Shown here: piece by piece, positions 16,232 to 24,655 of the stretch
Numbering within the stretch: position 1 is the stretch's first letter
Layout of the letters: each line of letters starts with the position of its first letter
Source: Oxalicibacterium flavum
Lineage (GTDB): Bacteria > Pseudomonadota > Gammaproteobacteria > Burkholderiales > Burkholderiaceae_D
Reading direction: 5' to 3'
NCBI RefSeq assembly: GCF_014635065.1
Contig: NZ_BMCG01000002.1
Coordinates: 186,001-250,000 of the forward strand
Length of the DNA stretch: 64,000 nt
Translations under genes and position numbers: made by a program
The notes under the pieces: generated by a model
Told to the model about the DNA's origin: nothing
Databases searched by the model: none
What the model saw: only the letters and a program-made list of their open reading frames with translations

Positions 16232-16503
16232 CTGGCTCCTTTACTGACAAATATGATTCGCACACTTTGGCAAGACTGCAATAATAACGTTCAATCCGGA
16301 AATCGGCATTGCTGCGCGTCATGATGAGAATTCACCTTAAGCTTTGAAACTTTGTTTAATGAATTCAATGCGTTAAAATGCGAATCTCATGTTCAAGATG
16401 ATTTGCATGAAATGCGTGCGGCGAGCCGATGGAACGATCGAAACGCTGCGCTGACAAACCGGATGCAAGGTCATCCATCCACCGCCATTCTGAAAGGCAC
16501 CAC

Positions 16504-16731
16504 ATGAGCGATACACAAACGCCACAGGTCGAGACCCTGAACAAGAACGAGGTTTTTTCCTTCTGCCGCCACCTGGGCCGCGCCCTCAAGAACGCCGACT
16601 CCACTGATTCGCTGCTGGCCTCCAAGCTGGCCCGCGAAGCCGAGCATCTGCAAAAGAACGGCTTCGACACCGCATCCGAGATGTTCCTCGTGGTCGCACA
16701 GACGCTGGCCCCGACGTCGCCGAACAACTGA
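16504..16731 (+). CDS. Conserved hypothetical small protein
   Basis: A 75-residue soluble protein with balanced charge, starting MSDTQTPQVETLNKNEVF. A GAAAGG ribosome-binding site lies just upstream of the chosen ATG at 16504. The sequence has helical character (CRHLGRALKNADSTDSLLAS and KLAREAEHLQKNGFDTASEM) with no known motif that I can name. The upstream 272 bases (16232-16503) are AT-rich near 16320-16390 and probably hold promoters for this gene and opgD. Function unknown. Confidence 0.65.
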   Translation: MSDTQTPQVETLNKNEVFSFCRHLGRALKNADSTDSLLASKLAREAEHLQKNGFDTASEMFLVVAQTLAPTSPNN

Positions 16732-16962
16732 TTTTCCCTTCGGGCAGCCATCCGTCATCGGGGCTGCCCGTTCTCTTCTTCCCTTCCCGAAAAACGGAAC
16801 ACATGTTCATCCTGCCAACGGTTGTTTGCAGGACGATATCGCCTGCGCGCAGCCATGCGCATTGCGGCGTGAAATTTCGCAACACCCTGTGCGATAACCG
16901 TATGCTGCCCTGAGGAAACGTTCTACACTTTCTGCTCGATCTCTCCACGGGCAGGTGTAAAG

Positions 16963-17793
16963 ATGAAGTCCTGGTTCCTCGCTTCCTTCGCGTTCCTCGC
17001 GCTTGCCGCTTCATCCGTCATGGCCGCCCCGCTCGGTTCGCGTCATGCGATCGTCATCGACGAGCAGACCGGCGACGTGCTCTACGAAAAGAATGCCGCC
17101 GACATCGTTCCCATCGCCTCGATCACCAAGCTGATGACCGCCATGGTCGTGCTCGATGCCCGGCTCGACCTCGACGAACCCATCATGATCAGCGAGGACG
17201 ACGTCGATAACTTCAAGTTCAGCTCCTCGCGCCTGCCGGTCGGCGCCCTGCTGTCGCGCCATACCCTGCTGGAACTGGCGTTGATGTCTTCCGACAATCG
17301 TGCCGCGCATGCGCTGGCCCGCACCTATCCGGGCGGACTCATGCAGTTCCGCATGGCGGTGCGCAACAAGGCCTATGCGCTGGACCTGCGGCGCACCAAT
17401 ATCGAGGAACCGACCGGCCTGTCGCCGCACAACACCTCGACCGCGCGCGACCTGGCACGGCTGGTGACGGCCGCCGCGCAGTATCCGGAAATCGAACGCA
17501 TCACTACCGTTGCCGGCGATCTGGTCGAGGTCGGCGGCACGCTGCAGCGCTACCACAACACCAATCGCCTGGTCAGCGAACCGGGCTGGACCGTGCTGCT
17601 GTCCAAGACCGGATTCACGCGCGAAGCCGGCCGCTGCCTCGTCATGCGGGTGCGTGCCGCCGGACGCGATGCGATCATGGTCCTGCTGAATGCGAAGGAA
17701 ACGGCCGTGCGCACGGCCGACGCACAAGTCCTGCATCGCATGCTCAACGACATGCAGCGCACGCAGGTGATGGCGGACCTGAAGATCAGATAG
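16963..17793 (+). CDS. pbpG: D-alanyl-D-alanine endopeptidase (PBP7/8 type, S11 family)
   Basis: A 276-residue periplasmic penicillin-binding protein with a signal peptide (residues 1-21, cleavage AASSVMAAP). The three active-site motifs are SITK (Ser53, Lys56), SDN (Ser110-Asn112) and KTG (Lys215-Gly217). Length and motif spacing match PbpG-type endopeptidases, which cut peptide cross-links in murein, rather than longer DacA/DacC carboxypeptidases. It is a single-gene unit, followed 28 bases later by a strong intrinsic terminator. The 231 bases upstream (16732-16962) hold no other gene. Confidence 0.93.
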   Translation: MKSWFLASFAFLALAASSVMAAPLGSRHAIVIDEQTGDVLYEKNAADIVPIASITKLMTAMVVLDARLDLDEPIMISEDDVDNFKFSSSRLPVGALLSRHTLLELALMSSDNRAAHALARTYPGGLMQFRMAVRNKAYALDLRRTNIEEPTGLSPHNTSTARDLARLVTAAAQYPEIERITTVAGDLVEVGGTLQRYHNTNRLVSEPGWTVLLSKTGFTREAGRCLVMRVRAAGRDAIMVLLNAKETAVRTADAQVLHRMLNDMQRTQVMADLKIR

Positions 17794-17820
17794 AAATTGC
17801 TCGGGGAGCGGGGGAAGCGG

Positions 17821-17850
17821 AACGCCCACCAATTGGTGGGCGTTTTTTTT
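17821..17850 (+). terminator. Rho-independent terminator of pbpG
   Basis: AACGCCCACC AATT GGTGGGCGTT forms a perfect 10-bp stem with a 4-base loop, followed by a run of eight T. This is one of the clearest terminators in the window; it also blocks read-through towards the converging feo genes. Confidence 0.95.
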
Positions 17851-17865
17851 CTAGAGTTTCTAGGC

Positions 17866-18165
17866 TTATGGATGGCGGCGGAATTCCAGCGGTTTGGAAT
17901 CGTCGTTCTTGCCCGTGGTATCGGAACCGGCGGTGTCGCAGCTCGAACAGGTATTGCATCCACTGCCGCACCCGCCGGCACTTTCTCCCGGCCGCAGGAA
18001 GCGCCCTGCCGCCCGCAGCGCGTTGCCGCGGCCGGGCCTGTCCAGCCATTGCGCCAGCGCCTGCTGCCGACCGCGCGACCACGCGGGCAACAGACGGCGT
18101 ATCACCGACAGCAGCGCGGCGAAGACGATGACGCCAATGATGATTTCCTGCAAATAATCCGTCAT
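17866..18165 (-). CDS. FeoB-associated Cys-rich small membrane protein
   Basis: A 99-residue protein. An N-terminal membrane helix (LQEIIIGVIVFAALLSVI) is followed by a basic section and a Cys cluster GGCGSGCNTCSSCD with Cys66, 70, 73 and 76. Its ATG overlaps the feoB stop by 4 bases (ATGA, 18162-18165), so the genes are coupled. FeoB-associated Cys-rich proteins are found in place of FeoC in many bacteria and may bind iron or an Fe-S cluster to regulate or stabilise FeoB. The chosen start is the overlapping ATG; a longer open frame exists upstream inside feoB but is not needed. Confidence 0.85.
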   Translation of the reverse strand: MTDYLQEIIIGVIVFAALLSVIRRLLPAWSRGRQQALAQWLDRPGRGNALRAAGRFLRPGESAGGCGSGCNTCSSCDTAGSDTTGKNDDSKPLEFRRHP

Positions 18166-19994
18166 GTCAGTGCAAGAGTAATGCGATAGGTCAGGAAGGC
18201 TGCGATATAGGCCAGCGCAAACAGGTAACCGGCGGAAATGGCGACCATCTTCCACGAATTGGTCTCGCGCTTGATGATGGCCCAGGTTGCCAGGCATTGC
18301 GGCGCAAACACGAACCAGGCCAGCATCGAGAACGCCGTTGCCAGCGGCCACTGTGTGGCGATCAGCGAACCCAGTTGCTCGGCCACTGCATCTTCAGACC
18401 CCGACATGGCATAGACGGTTCCCAGTGCCGCCACCGCCACCTCGCGCGCGGCCATGCCCGGCACCAGCGCGATGCAGATCTGCCAGTTGAAGCCGATCGG
18501 CGCGAACACGTATTCGAGCGCGTGGCCGATGCGGCCGGCGAAGCTGTAGTCGATCGGCGGCAGCGTAGCGCCCTCCGGCGGTCCCGGGAAGGTCGTCAGG
18601 AACCACAGCAGCACGGTGAGCGAAAAGATGATGGTCGTCACACGCCGCACGAAGATCATGGCGCGCTCCCAGAGGCCGATCGCCACGCTGCGCACGTTCG
18701 GCAGGCGGTAGGATGGCAGTTCCATCAGCAGCGCGTGGTCGCTCTTGTCCTTGCGCAGGTACTTGATGACCCAGGCCACCACCAGTGCGCTGACGATGCC
18801 GGCCACGTACAGCACGAACAGCACGATGCCCTGCAGGTTGAATATGCCCCCTACCGTCTGTTCCGGGATGAAGGCTGCGATCAAGAGCGTATAGACAGGC
18901 AGGCGCGCCGAGCATGTCATCAGTGGCGCCACCAGGATGGTCGTCAGGCGGTCGCGCGGGTCCTGGATGCTGCGCGTGGCCATGATGCCGGGAATCGCGC
19001 AGGCGAAGCTCGACAGCAACGGAATGAAGGCGCGGCCGGTCAGGCCCGCCTTGAACATCACGCGGTCCAGCAGGAAGGCGGCACGTGGCAGATAGCCGGA
19101 TTCCTCCAGCACCAGGATGAAGAAGAACAGGATCACGATCTGCGGCAGGAACACCAGCACCGCACCCAGGCCGGCGAACAGGCCGTCAACGATCAGGCTG
19201 TGCAGCAAGCCTTCGGGAATCGAGGCGGCAAACCATTCGGCGGCGGCGCCGATGCCGCCCTCGATGCCGTCCATGAAGGGTTCCGCCCACGAAAACACGG
19301 CCTGGAAGATCAGGAACATGACGGCCGCGAGGATGATCATGCCGAACACCGGATGCAGCACCCAGCGGTCGATGGTGTCGTCCACGAGCGAGGTCGAGCG
19401 CGGCATGGTCACCGCGGCGGCCAGGATGCGGCGCACCTGCGCATGCAGGTCCGGTTCGACGGTGGAGGCATCCACCGGCTGCGGCGTGTCGATGCGGTCC
19501 AGGTGCGCCACCAGTTCGTCGGCACCGCCGCTGCGGATGGCGACCGTCTCGATGACGTCCATGCCGAGCTGGCGCTGCAGTTCCTCGCGGTCGATGCGGA
19601 TACCGCGCTTGCGCGCTGCGTCCATCATGTTGAGCGCCAGCACCATCGGGCGTCCGAGGCGCTTGACCTCGAGCACGAAGCGCAGGTGCAGGCGCAGGTT
19701 AGTGGCATCGGCCACGCAGACGATCATTTCCGGCAGTTCCTCGCCCGCCACCTTGCCGAGGCAGATGTTGCGCGTGATGACTTCGTCCGGGCTGGTGGCA
19801 TCCAGGCTGTAGGCACCCGGCAGGTCGAGCACGCGCACGGTGCGGCCGGACGGCGCGGCAAAGCGCCCTTCCTTGCGCTCGACGGTGGCGCCGGCGTAGT
19901 TGGCGACCTTCTGGCGGCTGCCGGTCAACTGGTTGAAAAGCGCGGTCTTGCCGCAGTTCGGGTTGCCGACGAGGGCAATGCGGGAAATGGCCAT
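18162..19994 (-). CDS. feoB: Ferrous iron transporter FeoB
   Basis: A 610-residue FeoB. The N-terminal G domain shows G1 GNPNCGKT (residues 10-17), G2 around ATVERKEG, G3 DLPGAYSL and G4 ALNMMDAA. The C-terminal part contains the multi-pass membrane domain with the two inverted gate repeats, including PRAAFLLDRVMFKAGLTGRA. It is shorter than E. coli FeoB (773 residues) but this is common in Proteobacteria. It imports Fe(II), powered or gated by GTP hydrolysis. The gene lies 24 bases after feoA and runs into the Cys-rich gene, giving operon feoA-feoB-Cys-rich protein. Confidence 0.96.
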   Translation of the reverse strand: MAISRIALVGNPNCGKTALFNQLTGSRQKVANYAGATVERKEGRFAAPSGRTVRVLDLPGAYSLDATSPDEVITRNICLGKVAGEELPEMIVCVADATNLRLHLRFVLEVKRLGRPMVLALNMMDAARKRGIRIDREELQRQLGMDVIETVAIRSGGADELVAHLDRIDTPQPVDASTVEPDLHAQVRRILAAAVTMPRSTSLVDDTIDRWVLHPVFGMIILAAVMFLIFQAVFSWAEPFMDGIEGGIGAAAEWFAASIPEGLLHSLIVDGLFAGLGAVLVFLPQIVILFFFILVLEESGYLPRAAFLLDRVMFKAGLTGRAFIPLLSSFACAIPGIMATRSIQDPRDRLTTILVAPLMTCSARLPVYTLLIAAFIPEQTVGGIFNLQGIVLFVLYVAGIVSALVVAWVIKYLRKDKSDHALLMELPSYRLPNVRSVAIGLWERAMIFVRRVTTIIFSLTVLLWFLTTFPGPPEGATLPPIDYSFAGRIGHALEYVFAPIGFNWQICIALVPGMAAREVAVAALGTVYAMSGSEDAVAEQLGSLIATQWPLATAFSMLAWFVFAPQCLATWAIIKRETNSWKMVAISAGYLFALAYIAAFLTYRITLALT

Positions 19995-20018
19995 GGAAAA
20001 TCCAGCGTAGGACGGGAA

Positions 20019-20273
20019 TCAGGAAGCGAGGTGAACCGTGACGCGCTGCGCTTCGGTACGGCGCAGGGCGAAACGGGTGTAACCGATCTGGACCAGCAGC
20101 GGATCGGCGCCGATCGGGCCGCGCGCGACGATGCTGACCGGCTCGCCCTCGACAAAGCCGAGTTCGCGCAGACGCTTGGAAATGGGATCGTTGCTGTCGA
20201 GTCCGCTGACGGAGTCAACCACGGCCGGAGTGAAGGGAGAGAGTTCGGAAAGGTTCACGGTCGATAAATACAA
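20019..20273 (-). CDS. feoA: Ferrous iron transport protein FeoA
   Basis: An 84-residue SH3-like FeoA domain, with the typical RLRELGFVEGEPVSIVARGP and DPLLVQIGYTRFALRRTEAQ blocks. It is thought to act on the cytoplasmic face with FeoB. It is the first gene of the feo operon. The upstream segment (20274-20310) is AT-rich (ATAAATACAAATAAAAACTA), plausible for a promoter, but I could not fit a convincing Fur or Fnr box, so the mode of control is undetermined. Confidence 0.93.
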   Translation of the reverse strand: MYLSTVNLSELSPFTPAVVDSVSGLDSNDPISKRLRELGFVEGEPVSIVARGPIGADPLLVQIGYTRFALRRTEAQRVTVHLAS

Positions 20274-20429
20274 ATAAAAACTATTTCGTTAGTGGGGCGA
20301 TTGTAAGCGTATTTGCCATTCCCTGCCGAGTCCGGAACCGCAAATATGCGCTGTCGCGATGCAAAATGCGCATTGCCGCCCGTTCTGCCACGCGTTATCC
20401 TGCGCATCCCGCCTGTCTCCCGACCACGA

Positions 20430-20639
20430 ATGGACGCCGACGCCCTGCACTCGCTATTGATAACGCCCATGCCATACGGGAAATACAAGGGCCGCATGAT
20501 CGCCGATCTGCCCGGTCATTATCTTGGATGGTTCGCACGAGAAGGTTTCCCGGCAGGCAGGCTCGGCACCCAACTGGCGCTCATGTATGAGCTGGATCAC
20601 AACGCCTTGCGGCATCTGCTCGATCCCTTGCGCGGCTAG
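20430..20639 (+). CDS. DUF3820 family protein (putative QS-regulated virulence factor fold)
   Basis: A 69-residue protein matching the DUF3820/QSregVF family by the block PMPYGKYKGRMIADLPGHYL GWF. Start 20430 (MDADALHSLLI) is chosen since the conserved domain begins there; the frame is open to about 20313 but the extra 39 residues look non-coding. The family name derives from a Pseudomonas quorum-sensing study; its biochemical role is unknown. It is a lone gene, convergent with the TetR-type regulator gene. Confidence 0.78.
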   Translation: MDADALHSLLITPMPYGKYKGRMIADLPGHYLGWFAREGFPAGRLGTQLALMYELDHNALRHLLDPLRG

Positions 20640-20659
20640 GCGCGCTGCGCGGGCTTGTC

Positions 20660-21313
20660 TTACAGTCCGCGTTCGACCATGTCGATCAGGCGCTGCCCGA
20701 CGATTTCCGCATGCGTATCGTCCATCGCGCGCAAGGGACCGTCGATGAGCAGCATCGCCAGTCCGTGCACCGACGACCACGCCAGGAATTCCGCCGCCAT
20801 ACGCCGCTCCGGCGCCAGCACACCAGCGGCCAGCATTTCGTCGAGCGCCTGGCCCAGCAACTGGAACGGCGTCCTGCCGCTGTTACCCGCCATCTCGGGA
20901 ATTCCCGCCCTTTCCAGGTCCTGATGCACGGAAAACGCCGTGCGAAACAGGCCCGGTTCACGCCGTGCAAAACGCAGATAACCGGTACCGACCGCGCGCA
21001 GGTGATCGCGCGCCACCGCTGCCTTGTTGCGCCTGGGCTTGCATGCATTCCATTCCTGCTCGATCGCAATGGCAAGTTCGGCCTGCGCCGCAGCGCATAC
21101 CGCCAGCAGCAGCGCATCGCGATCGGCAAAATGGCGATAGGCAGCGTTCGGCACCACGCCGGCCTGTCGCGTCGCCTCGCGCAGCACCACGGCCGAAGGC
21201 CCGCCCTCCCTTGCCAGCCGCACGCCGGCTTCAAGCAGGGCACGGCGCAGATCGCCATGGCGGAAGGTGGTACGGGCTCTGGTCGGCATCCCTGTTTCGT
21301 TTTTTCTGGTCAT
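20660..21313 (-). CDS. TetR/AcrR-family transcriptional regulator
   Basis: A 217-residue regulator. The N-terminal helix-turn-helix is in VVLREATRQAGVVPNAAYRH FADRDALL, followed by a ligand-binding domain with the C-terminal fold (TetR_C_33-like) LAWSSVHGLAMLLIDGPLRA. Start 21313 (MTRKNETGMPTR) is preferred to an in-frame start at 21340 which lies inside the operator. It is divergent from a NTF2-like protein gene. Two related palindromes lie between them, so it probably represses both its own gene and the small downstream operon. Inducer unknown. Confidence 0.88.
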   Translation of the reverse strand: MTRKNETGMPTRARTTFRHGDLRRALLEAGVRLAREGGPSAVVLREATRQAGVVPNAAYRHFADRDALLLAVCAAAQAELAIAIEQEWNACKPRRNKAAVARDHLRAVGTGYLRFARREPGLFRTAFSVHQDLERAGIPEMAGNSGRTPFQLLGQALDEMLAAGVLAPERRMAAEFLAWSSVHGLAMLLIDGPLRAMDDTHAEIVGQRLIDMVERGL

Positions 21314-21316
21314 GGC

Positions 21317-21377
21317 AATTATTGTGTACAGCGTCCACAATATGTCCTATATTAAGTGCACACTGTACACAATAATT
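21317..21377. promoter_or_regulatory. Double operator for the TetR-type regulator
   Basis: AATTATTGTGTACAG (21317-21331) and CTGTACACAATAATT (21363-21377) are a perfect 15-bp inverted repeat flanking the promoter gap. Each arm also begins a local palindrome. Site A is 21321-21341; site B is 21353-21373. Read in opposite directions both fit ATTGTGTACAGYGTSCAC. Two TetR dimers could bind 32 bp apart. The sequence lies between the TetR gene and the NTF2-like gene and covers likely -10/-35 regions for both. Confidence 0.85.
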
Positions 21378-21397
21378 CTTTACCAAGGAGAAACAAC

Positions 21398-21841
21398 ATG
21401 ACGGAGACAGCAAATCGCGCGCAGGAACAGGAAGTGCGCAACCTGATCGACAGCTGGCTGCGGGCAGTCGCCACCTGCGATACGGACCGCATCATGAGCC
21501 ACTATGCGCAGGACGTCTGCGCCTTCGACGCGATCGGCCCCTTGCGCTTCGATGGTTCCGAAAGCTATGGCAGGCACTGGGCGCAATGCATGGAGCATTG
21601 CCAGCCGCCGATGGAGTTCGTGCTCGACGAACTGCAGTTGACGGTAAGCGGCGACCTTGCCTGCAGCCACTTCCTGAATCACTGCAAGGGCACGGACAAG
21701 GAAGGCAACGAACATGCAATGTGGATGCGCGGCACCGCGCACTACCGCAAGCGCGATGGCCAGTGGAAGATCGTCCACGAGCATTTCTCGGCGCCCTTCG
21801 ATCCGATGAGCGGCAAGACCTGCTTCGATCTGAATCCCTGA
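21398..21841 (+). CDS. Nuclear transport factor 2-like (SnoaL/DUF4440-type) protein
   Basis: A 147-residue cone-shaped NTF2-fold protein, with EVRNLIDSWLRAVATCDTDR IMSHYAQDV at the start and HYRKRDGQWKIVHEHFSAPF at the end, typical of SnoaL-like/ketosteroid isomerase-like families. An AAGGAG ribosome-binding site 7 bases upstream fixes the start at 21398. It is the first of three genes (with a 65-residue protein and a VOC protein) facing the TetR gene. Enzymatic activity is not certain; many family members have no known substrate. Confidence 0.85.
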   Translation: MTETANRAQEQEVRNLIDSWLRAVATCDTDRIMSHYAQDVCAFDAIGPLRFDGSESYGRHWAQCMEHCQPPMEFVLDELQLTVSGDLACSHFLNHCKGTDKEGNEHAMWMRGTAHYRKRDGQWKIVHEHFSAPFDPMSGKTCFDLNP

Positions 21842-21866
21842 TCGGCCCCGGCTTCAGACGCTTTCC

Positions 21867-22064
21867 ATGCAGCCTGACAACCGCCCTGCGCTGCACGACG
21901 CGGCATTGACGCCGGAGAATCATCGCGCATGGACGGCGCGCTTCGATGCGCTGTGGTCGGCCTCGGCCGGCGATGACGACAGGCGGGAGATGGAAACCAT
22001 GCTCGTCCTGATGGAACGATACGAGCGGCATGTCAGCGATAACCCAGTAAAGGAGAATTCATGA
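21867..22064 (+). CDS. Small hypothetical protein of the TetR-controlled operon
   Basis: A 65-residue soluble protein, acidic with a helical C-terminus (REMETMLVLMERYERHVSDN). No recognised motif. It lies 25 bases after the NTF2-like gene and overlaps the VOC gene by 4 bases (ATGA, 22061-22064), which supports it as a real, translated gene in the operon. The function is unknown. Confidence 0.6.
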   Translation: MQPDNRPALHDAALTPENHRAWTARFDALWSASAGDDDRREMETMLVLMERYERHVSDNPVKENS

Positions 22065-22555
22065 GCACACCACAGGTAAAGCCCATTCCGGACGGCATGC
22101 ATGCCGTCACCCCTCATCTCGTGTGTGCCGGCGCAGCCGATGCCATCGCGTTCTATGTGAAGGCATTCCAGGCGGTCGAGCTGGCCCGGCTGCCGGGACC
22201 CGACGGTCGCCTCATGCACGCCATGATCGCCATCGGCGGTTCTCCGATCATGCTGGCCGACAGTTTTCCGGAGTACGGCTCGCAGGATCCGAAAGCGCTC
22301 AACGGCACGCCGGTGACGCTGCACCTGTATGTGGAAGACGCCGACAAGACCTTTGCGCAGGCCCTGGCGGCCGGCGCAACCGAGAAGATGGCACTGCAGG
22401 ACATGTTCTGGGGCGACCGCTACGGCATCGTCACCGATCCCTTCGGCCATGCGTGGTCGATCGCGACCCACAAGCAGGATCTCACGCCCGAGCAGATCGC
22501 CCGCGCCGCCAAAGAGGCCTTTGCTTCGGGCGAGACGGGCTGCTCGGCGCAGTGA
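22061..22555 (+). CDS. VOC-family protein (PhnB/glyoxalase-like)
   Basis: A 164-residue protein with two beta-alpha-beta-beta-beta modules of the vicinal oxygen chelate fold. The N-terminal VTPHLVCAGAADAIAFYVKA FQA and the C-terminal DRYGIVTDPFGHAWSIATHK match the PhnB-like branch, whose members often lack a defined activity. It is coupled to the preceding 65-residue gene (ATGA overlap). It is the last gene of the operon facing the TetR regulator. A role in defence against a small electrophile or drug is possible in view of the regulator, but unproven. Confidence 0.85.
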   Translation: MSTPQVKPIPDGMHAVTPHLVCAGAADAIAFYVKAFQAVELARLPGPDGRLMHAMIAIGGSPIMLADSFPEYGSQDPKALNGTPVTLHLYVEDADKTFAQALAAGATEKMALQDMFWGDRYGIVTDPFGHAWSIATHKQDLTPEQIARAAKEAFASGETGCSAQ

Positions 22556-22584
22556 AAGGATGAGCGGCAGGCAGCCGTGTTGCG

Positions 22585-23235
22585 TCAGCCCGCCTTGCGA
22601 AAGGTCAGATTGATGCGATACGGCCCCGTCAGCGGATGTACGTTCGGCTTCAATGGCGCCACCGCGTGATAGGCGAGCCGCGAGCGTCCGCCCCACACCA
22701 CCACATCGCCGTGCAGCAGCGGCACGCGAACTTTCGCGTCGTTGCGCTGCATGCCGCCGAACTGGAAGACGGCAGGCACCCCGAGCGAAACCGATACGAT
22801 CGGCTGTGTCATGTCACGTTCGTCGCGGTCCTGGTGCAGCGACAGGCGTGCGCCGGCATCGTAGCGGTTGATCAGACAGGCATCCGGTTCGAAGTGCGTA
22901 AAGCCGGCACTGGCTGCAGCCGCGCTGGCGAGTCGTTGCAACACGTCGGGCATGGCCGGCCACGGTGCACCGGTTAGCGGGTCCGCCGCATCGTAGCGAT
23001 AGCCGCGCCGGTCGCTGACCCAGCCCAGCGGACCGCAGTTGGTCATCGCCACCGACATCGTGAAGCCGCCGGGCGTCACCAGATGACGAAACGGCGCCGC
23101 GGCCGCGATCCGCTCCACTGCATCCAGCAAGGCATGCTGATCGGCCAGCGCAAAACCGTGCAGCAGCACCGCATCGTCCGCCAGCCTTTCCTGCCAGACA
23201 GTGGCTCCTTCAGTGTCGAACAGATCGCCGGTCAT
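22585..23235 (-). CDS. alkB: AlkB, Fe(II)/2-oxoglutarate-dependent DNA repair dioxygenase
   Basis: A 216-residue protein, the same length as E. coli AlkB. It demethylates 1-methyladenine and 3-methylcytosine in DNA and RNA. The iron ligands are His134, Asp136 (LSLHQDRDE) and His190 (LAYHAVAP); the 2-oxoglutarate-binding Arg207 and Arg213 lie in YRINLTFR. The nucleotide-lid motif RGYRYDAADPLTGAPWPAMP is preserved. Start 23235 (MTGDLFDTE) fits the family. It lies downstream of a terminator for the MFS gene, so it has its own promoter in 23236-23296. No ada gene is adjacent. Confidence 0.95.
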   Translation of the reverse strand: MTGDLFDTEGATVWQERLADDAVLLHGFALADQHALLDAVERIAAAAPFRHLVTPGGFTMSVAMTNCGPLGWVSDRRGYRYDAADPLTGAPWPAMPDVLQRLASAAAASAGFTHFEPDACLINRYDAGARLSLHQDRDERDMTQPIVSVSLGVPAVFQFGGMQRNDAKVRVPLLHGDVVVWGGRSRLAYHAVAPLKPNVHPLTGPYRINLTFRKAG

Positions 23236-23296
23236 GACTGCGCCTCGTCTTTCGTTTGCATGCCGAACCTTTCCATGCACGCAGTGTAGCAAGCGC

Positions 23297-23325
23297 AAAA
23301 GAAAATGCCCGCCGAAGCGGGCATT
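23297..23325 (-). terminator. Rho-independent terminator of the MFS gene
   Basis: AATGCCCGC (23304-23312) pairs with GCGGGCATT (23317-23325) around CGAA. On the minus strand, the stem is followed by TTTTCTTTT. It lies 22 bases beyond the MFS transporter stop and before alkB. Confidence 0.88.
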
Positions 23326-23347
23326 GCGCAGGCAATCCGGAGGTGGA

Positions 23348-24655
23348 TTACTTGTTGACCAGCGCGCGCGGCTGCAGCAGTGCCAGCAAGGCGCCGAGCA
23401 CCAGCGCGCCGGCGACGAAGTACATGCCGGTGTTGGTGCTGCCGGTGACGTCCTTGAGCCAGCCGACGATGAACGGGCTGACGAAACCGGCGAGGTTGCC
23501 GACCGAGTTGATCAGGCCGATACCGGCTGCCACCGCTGCGCCACCCAGGATCGCGCTCGGATAGGTCCAGAACACCGGCATGGTCGAGAGCATGCCGGCA
23601 GTGCCGAGCGACAGCGCGCACAGTGCGAGGAACACGTTGTCGCCATAGACGGTGCTCAGGAACAGGCCCAGGCCACCGAGCGCGCTGGCGACGGCGAAGT
23701 GCCAGCGGCGTTCGCCGGTACGGTCGGCGCTGCGCGCGACCAGCAGCGTGGCAATGATGCCGATGGTGTAAGGCACGGCAGTCAGCAGGCCGACGTCCAG
23801 CGCATCCTTGACGCCCGATGCCTTGACCAGGGTCGGCAGATAGAAGCTGATGCCGTACAGGCCCATCATGCAGCAGAAGTAGATCGCGGCCATCAGCCAT
23901 ACCTTGCCGCTGGTGAAGACACTGGAGATCGAATGTGTCTGCTTGGTGCCGGCTTCGACCTTGATGTTGGCTTCGAGGATCGCCTTTTCATCTTCCGACA
24001 GCCATTTCGAGCTGCGGATCGTGTTGGGCAGGTAGAACAGGCACATGATGCCCAGCGCCAGCGACGGGATCGCCTCGATCAGGAACAGCCATTGCCAGCC
24101 ATGCCAGCCGTTCCAGCCAGCAAAGTAGTTCATGATCCAGCCCGACAGCGGACCGCCGACCACGCCGGCGACCGGGATGCCGATCATGAACAGCGCGTTC
24201 ATGCGGCCGCGGCGCTGCGCCGGGAACCAGTAGGTCAGGTACAGCACGATGCCGGGGAAGAAGCCGGCTTCGGCCACGCCGAGCAGGAAGCGAATGACGT
24301 AGAACGCGGTTGGCGTCGTCACGAACATGGTCGCGGCCGACAGGATCGACCACGTGATCATGATGCGTGCGATCCAGACGCGCGCACCGACGCGGTGCAT
24401 GATGATGTTGCTCGGCACTTCGAACAGGAAGTAGCCGATGAAGAAGATGCCGGCGCCCAGGCCATAGACCGTTTCGCTGAATTGCAGGTCATTGAGCATC
24501 GACAGCTTGGCGAAGCCGACGTTGACGCGGTCCAGGTAGGCCGCCACGTAGCAGAGGAAAAGGAAAGGCAGCAGGCGCAGGGTGACCTTTGCGTAAATGC
24601 CGTCTTCCAGTTTTTGACGGTCGCCGCTGGCGGCCGTGGAATGGGTAGCGCTCAT
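23348..24655 (-). CDS. MFS transporter, anion:cation symporter (ACS) type
   Basis: A 435-residue, 12-TM major facilitator. The N-terminal section LFLCYVAAYLDRVNVGFAKL is characteristic of ACS-family symporters (tartrate, phthalate, 4-hydroxyphenylacetate and hexuronate carriers). The loop 2-3 motif appears as FEVPSNIIMHRVGARVWIAR. The central loop holds WLSEDEKAILEANIKVEAG. The substrate, probably an organic acid, cannot be derived because no catabolic genes lie nearby. The gene is single, with its own terminator, and the AT-rich run upstream (24830-24880) is a plausible promoter. Confidence 0.88.
   Translation of the reverse strand: MSATHSTAASGDRQKLEDGIYAKVTLRLLPFLFLCYVAAYLDRVNVGFAKLSMLNDLQFSETVYGLGAGIFFIGYFLFEVPSNIIMHRVGARVWIARIMITWSILSAATMFVTTPTAFYVIRFLLGVAEAGFFPGIVLYLTYWFPAQRRGRMNALFMIGIPVAGVVGGPLSGWIMNYFAGWNGWHGWQWLFLIEAIPSLALGIMCLFYLPNTIRSSKWLSEDEKAILEANIKVEAGTKQTHSISSVFTSGKVWLMAAIYFCCMMGLYGISFYLPTLVKASGVKDALDVGLLTAVPYTIGIIATLLVARSADRTGERRWHFAVASALGGLGLFLSTVYGDNVFLALCALSLGTAGMLSTMPVFWTYPSAILGGAAVAAGIGLINSVGNLAGFVSPFIVGWLKDVTGSTNTGMYFVAGALVLGALLALLQPRALVNK

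Noticed and set aside
18297-20267. A 656-codon plus-strand frame opposite feoB
   Set aside because: Shadow of feoB/feoA; low-complexity His/Arg/Gln content and no ribosome-binding site.
20274-20312. Fur or Fnr box upstream of feoA
   Set aside because: The segment is AT-rich but I could not match it to either consensus without many mismatches.
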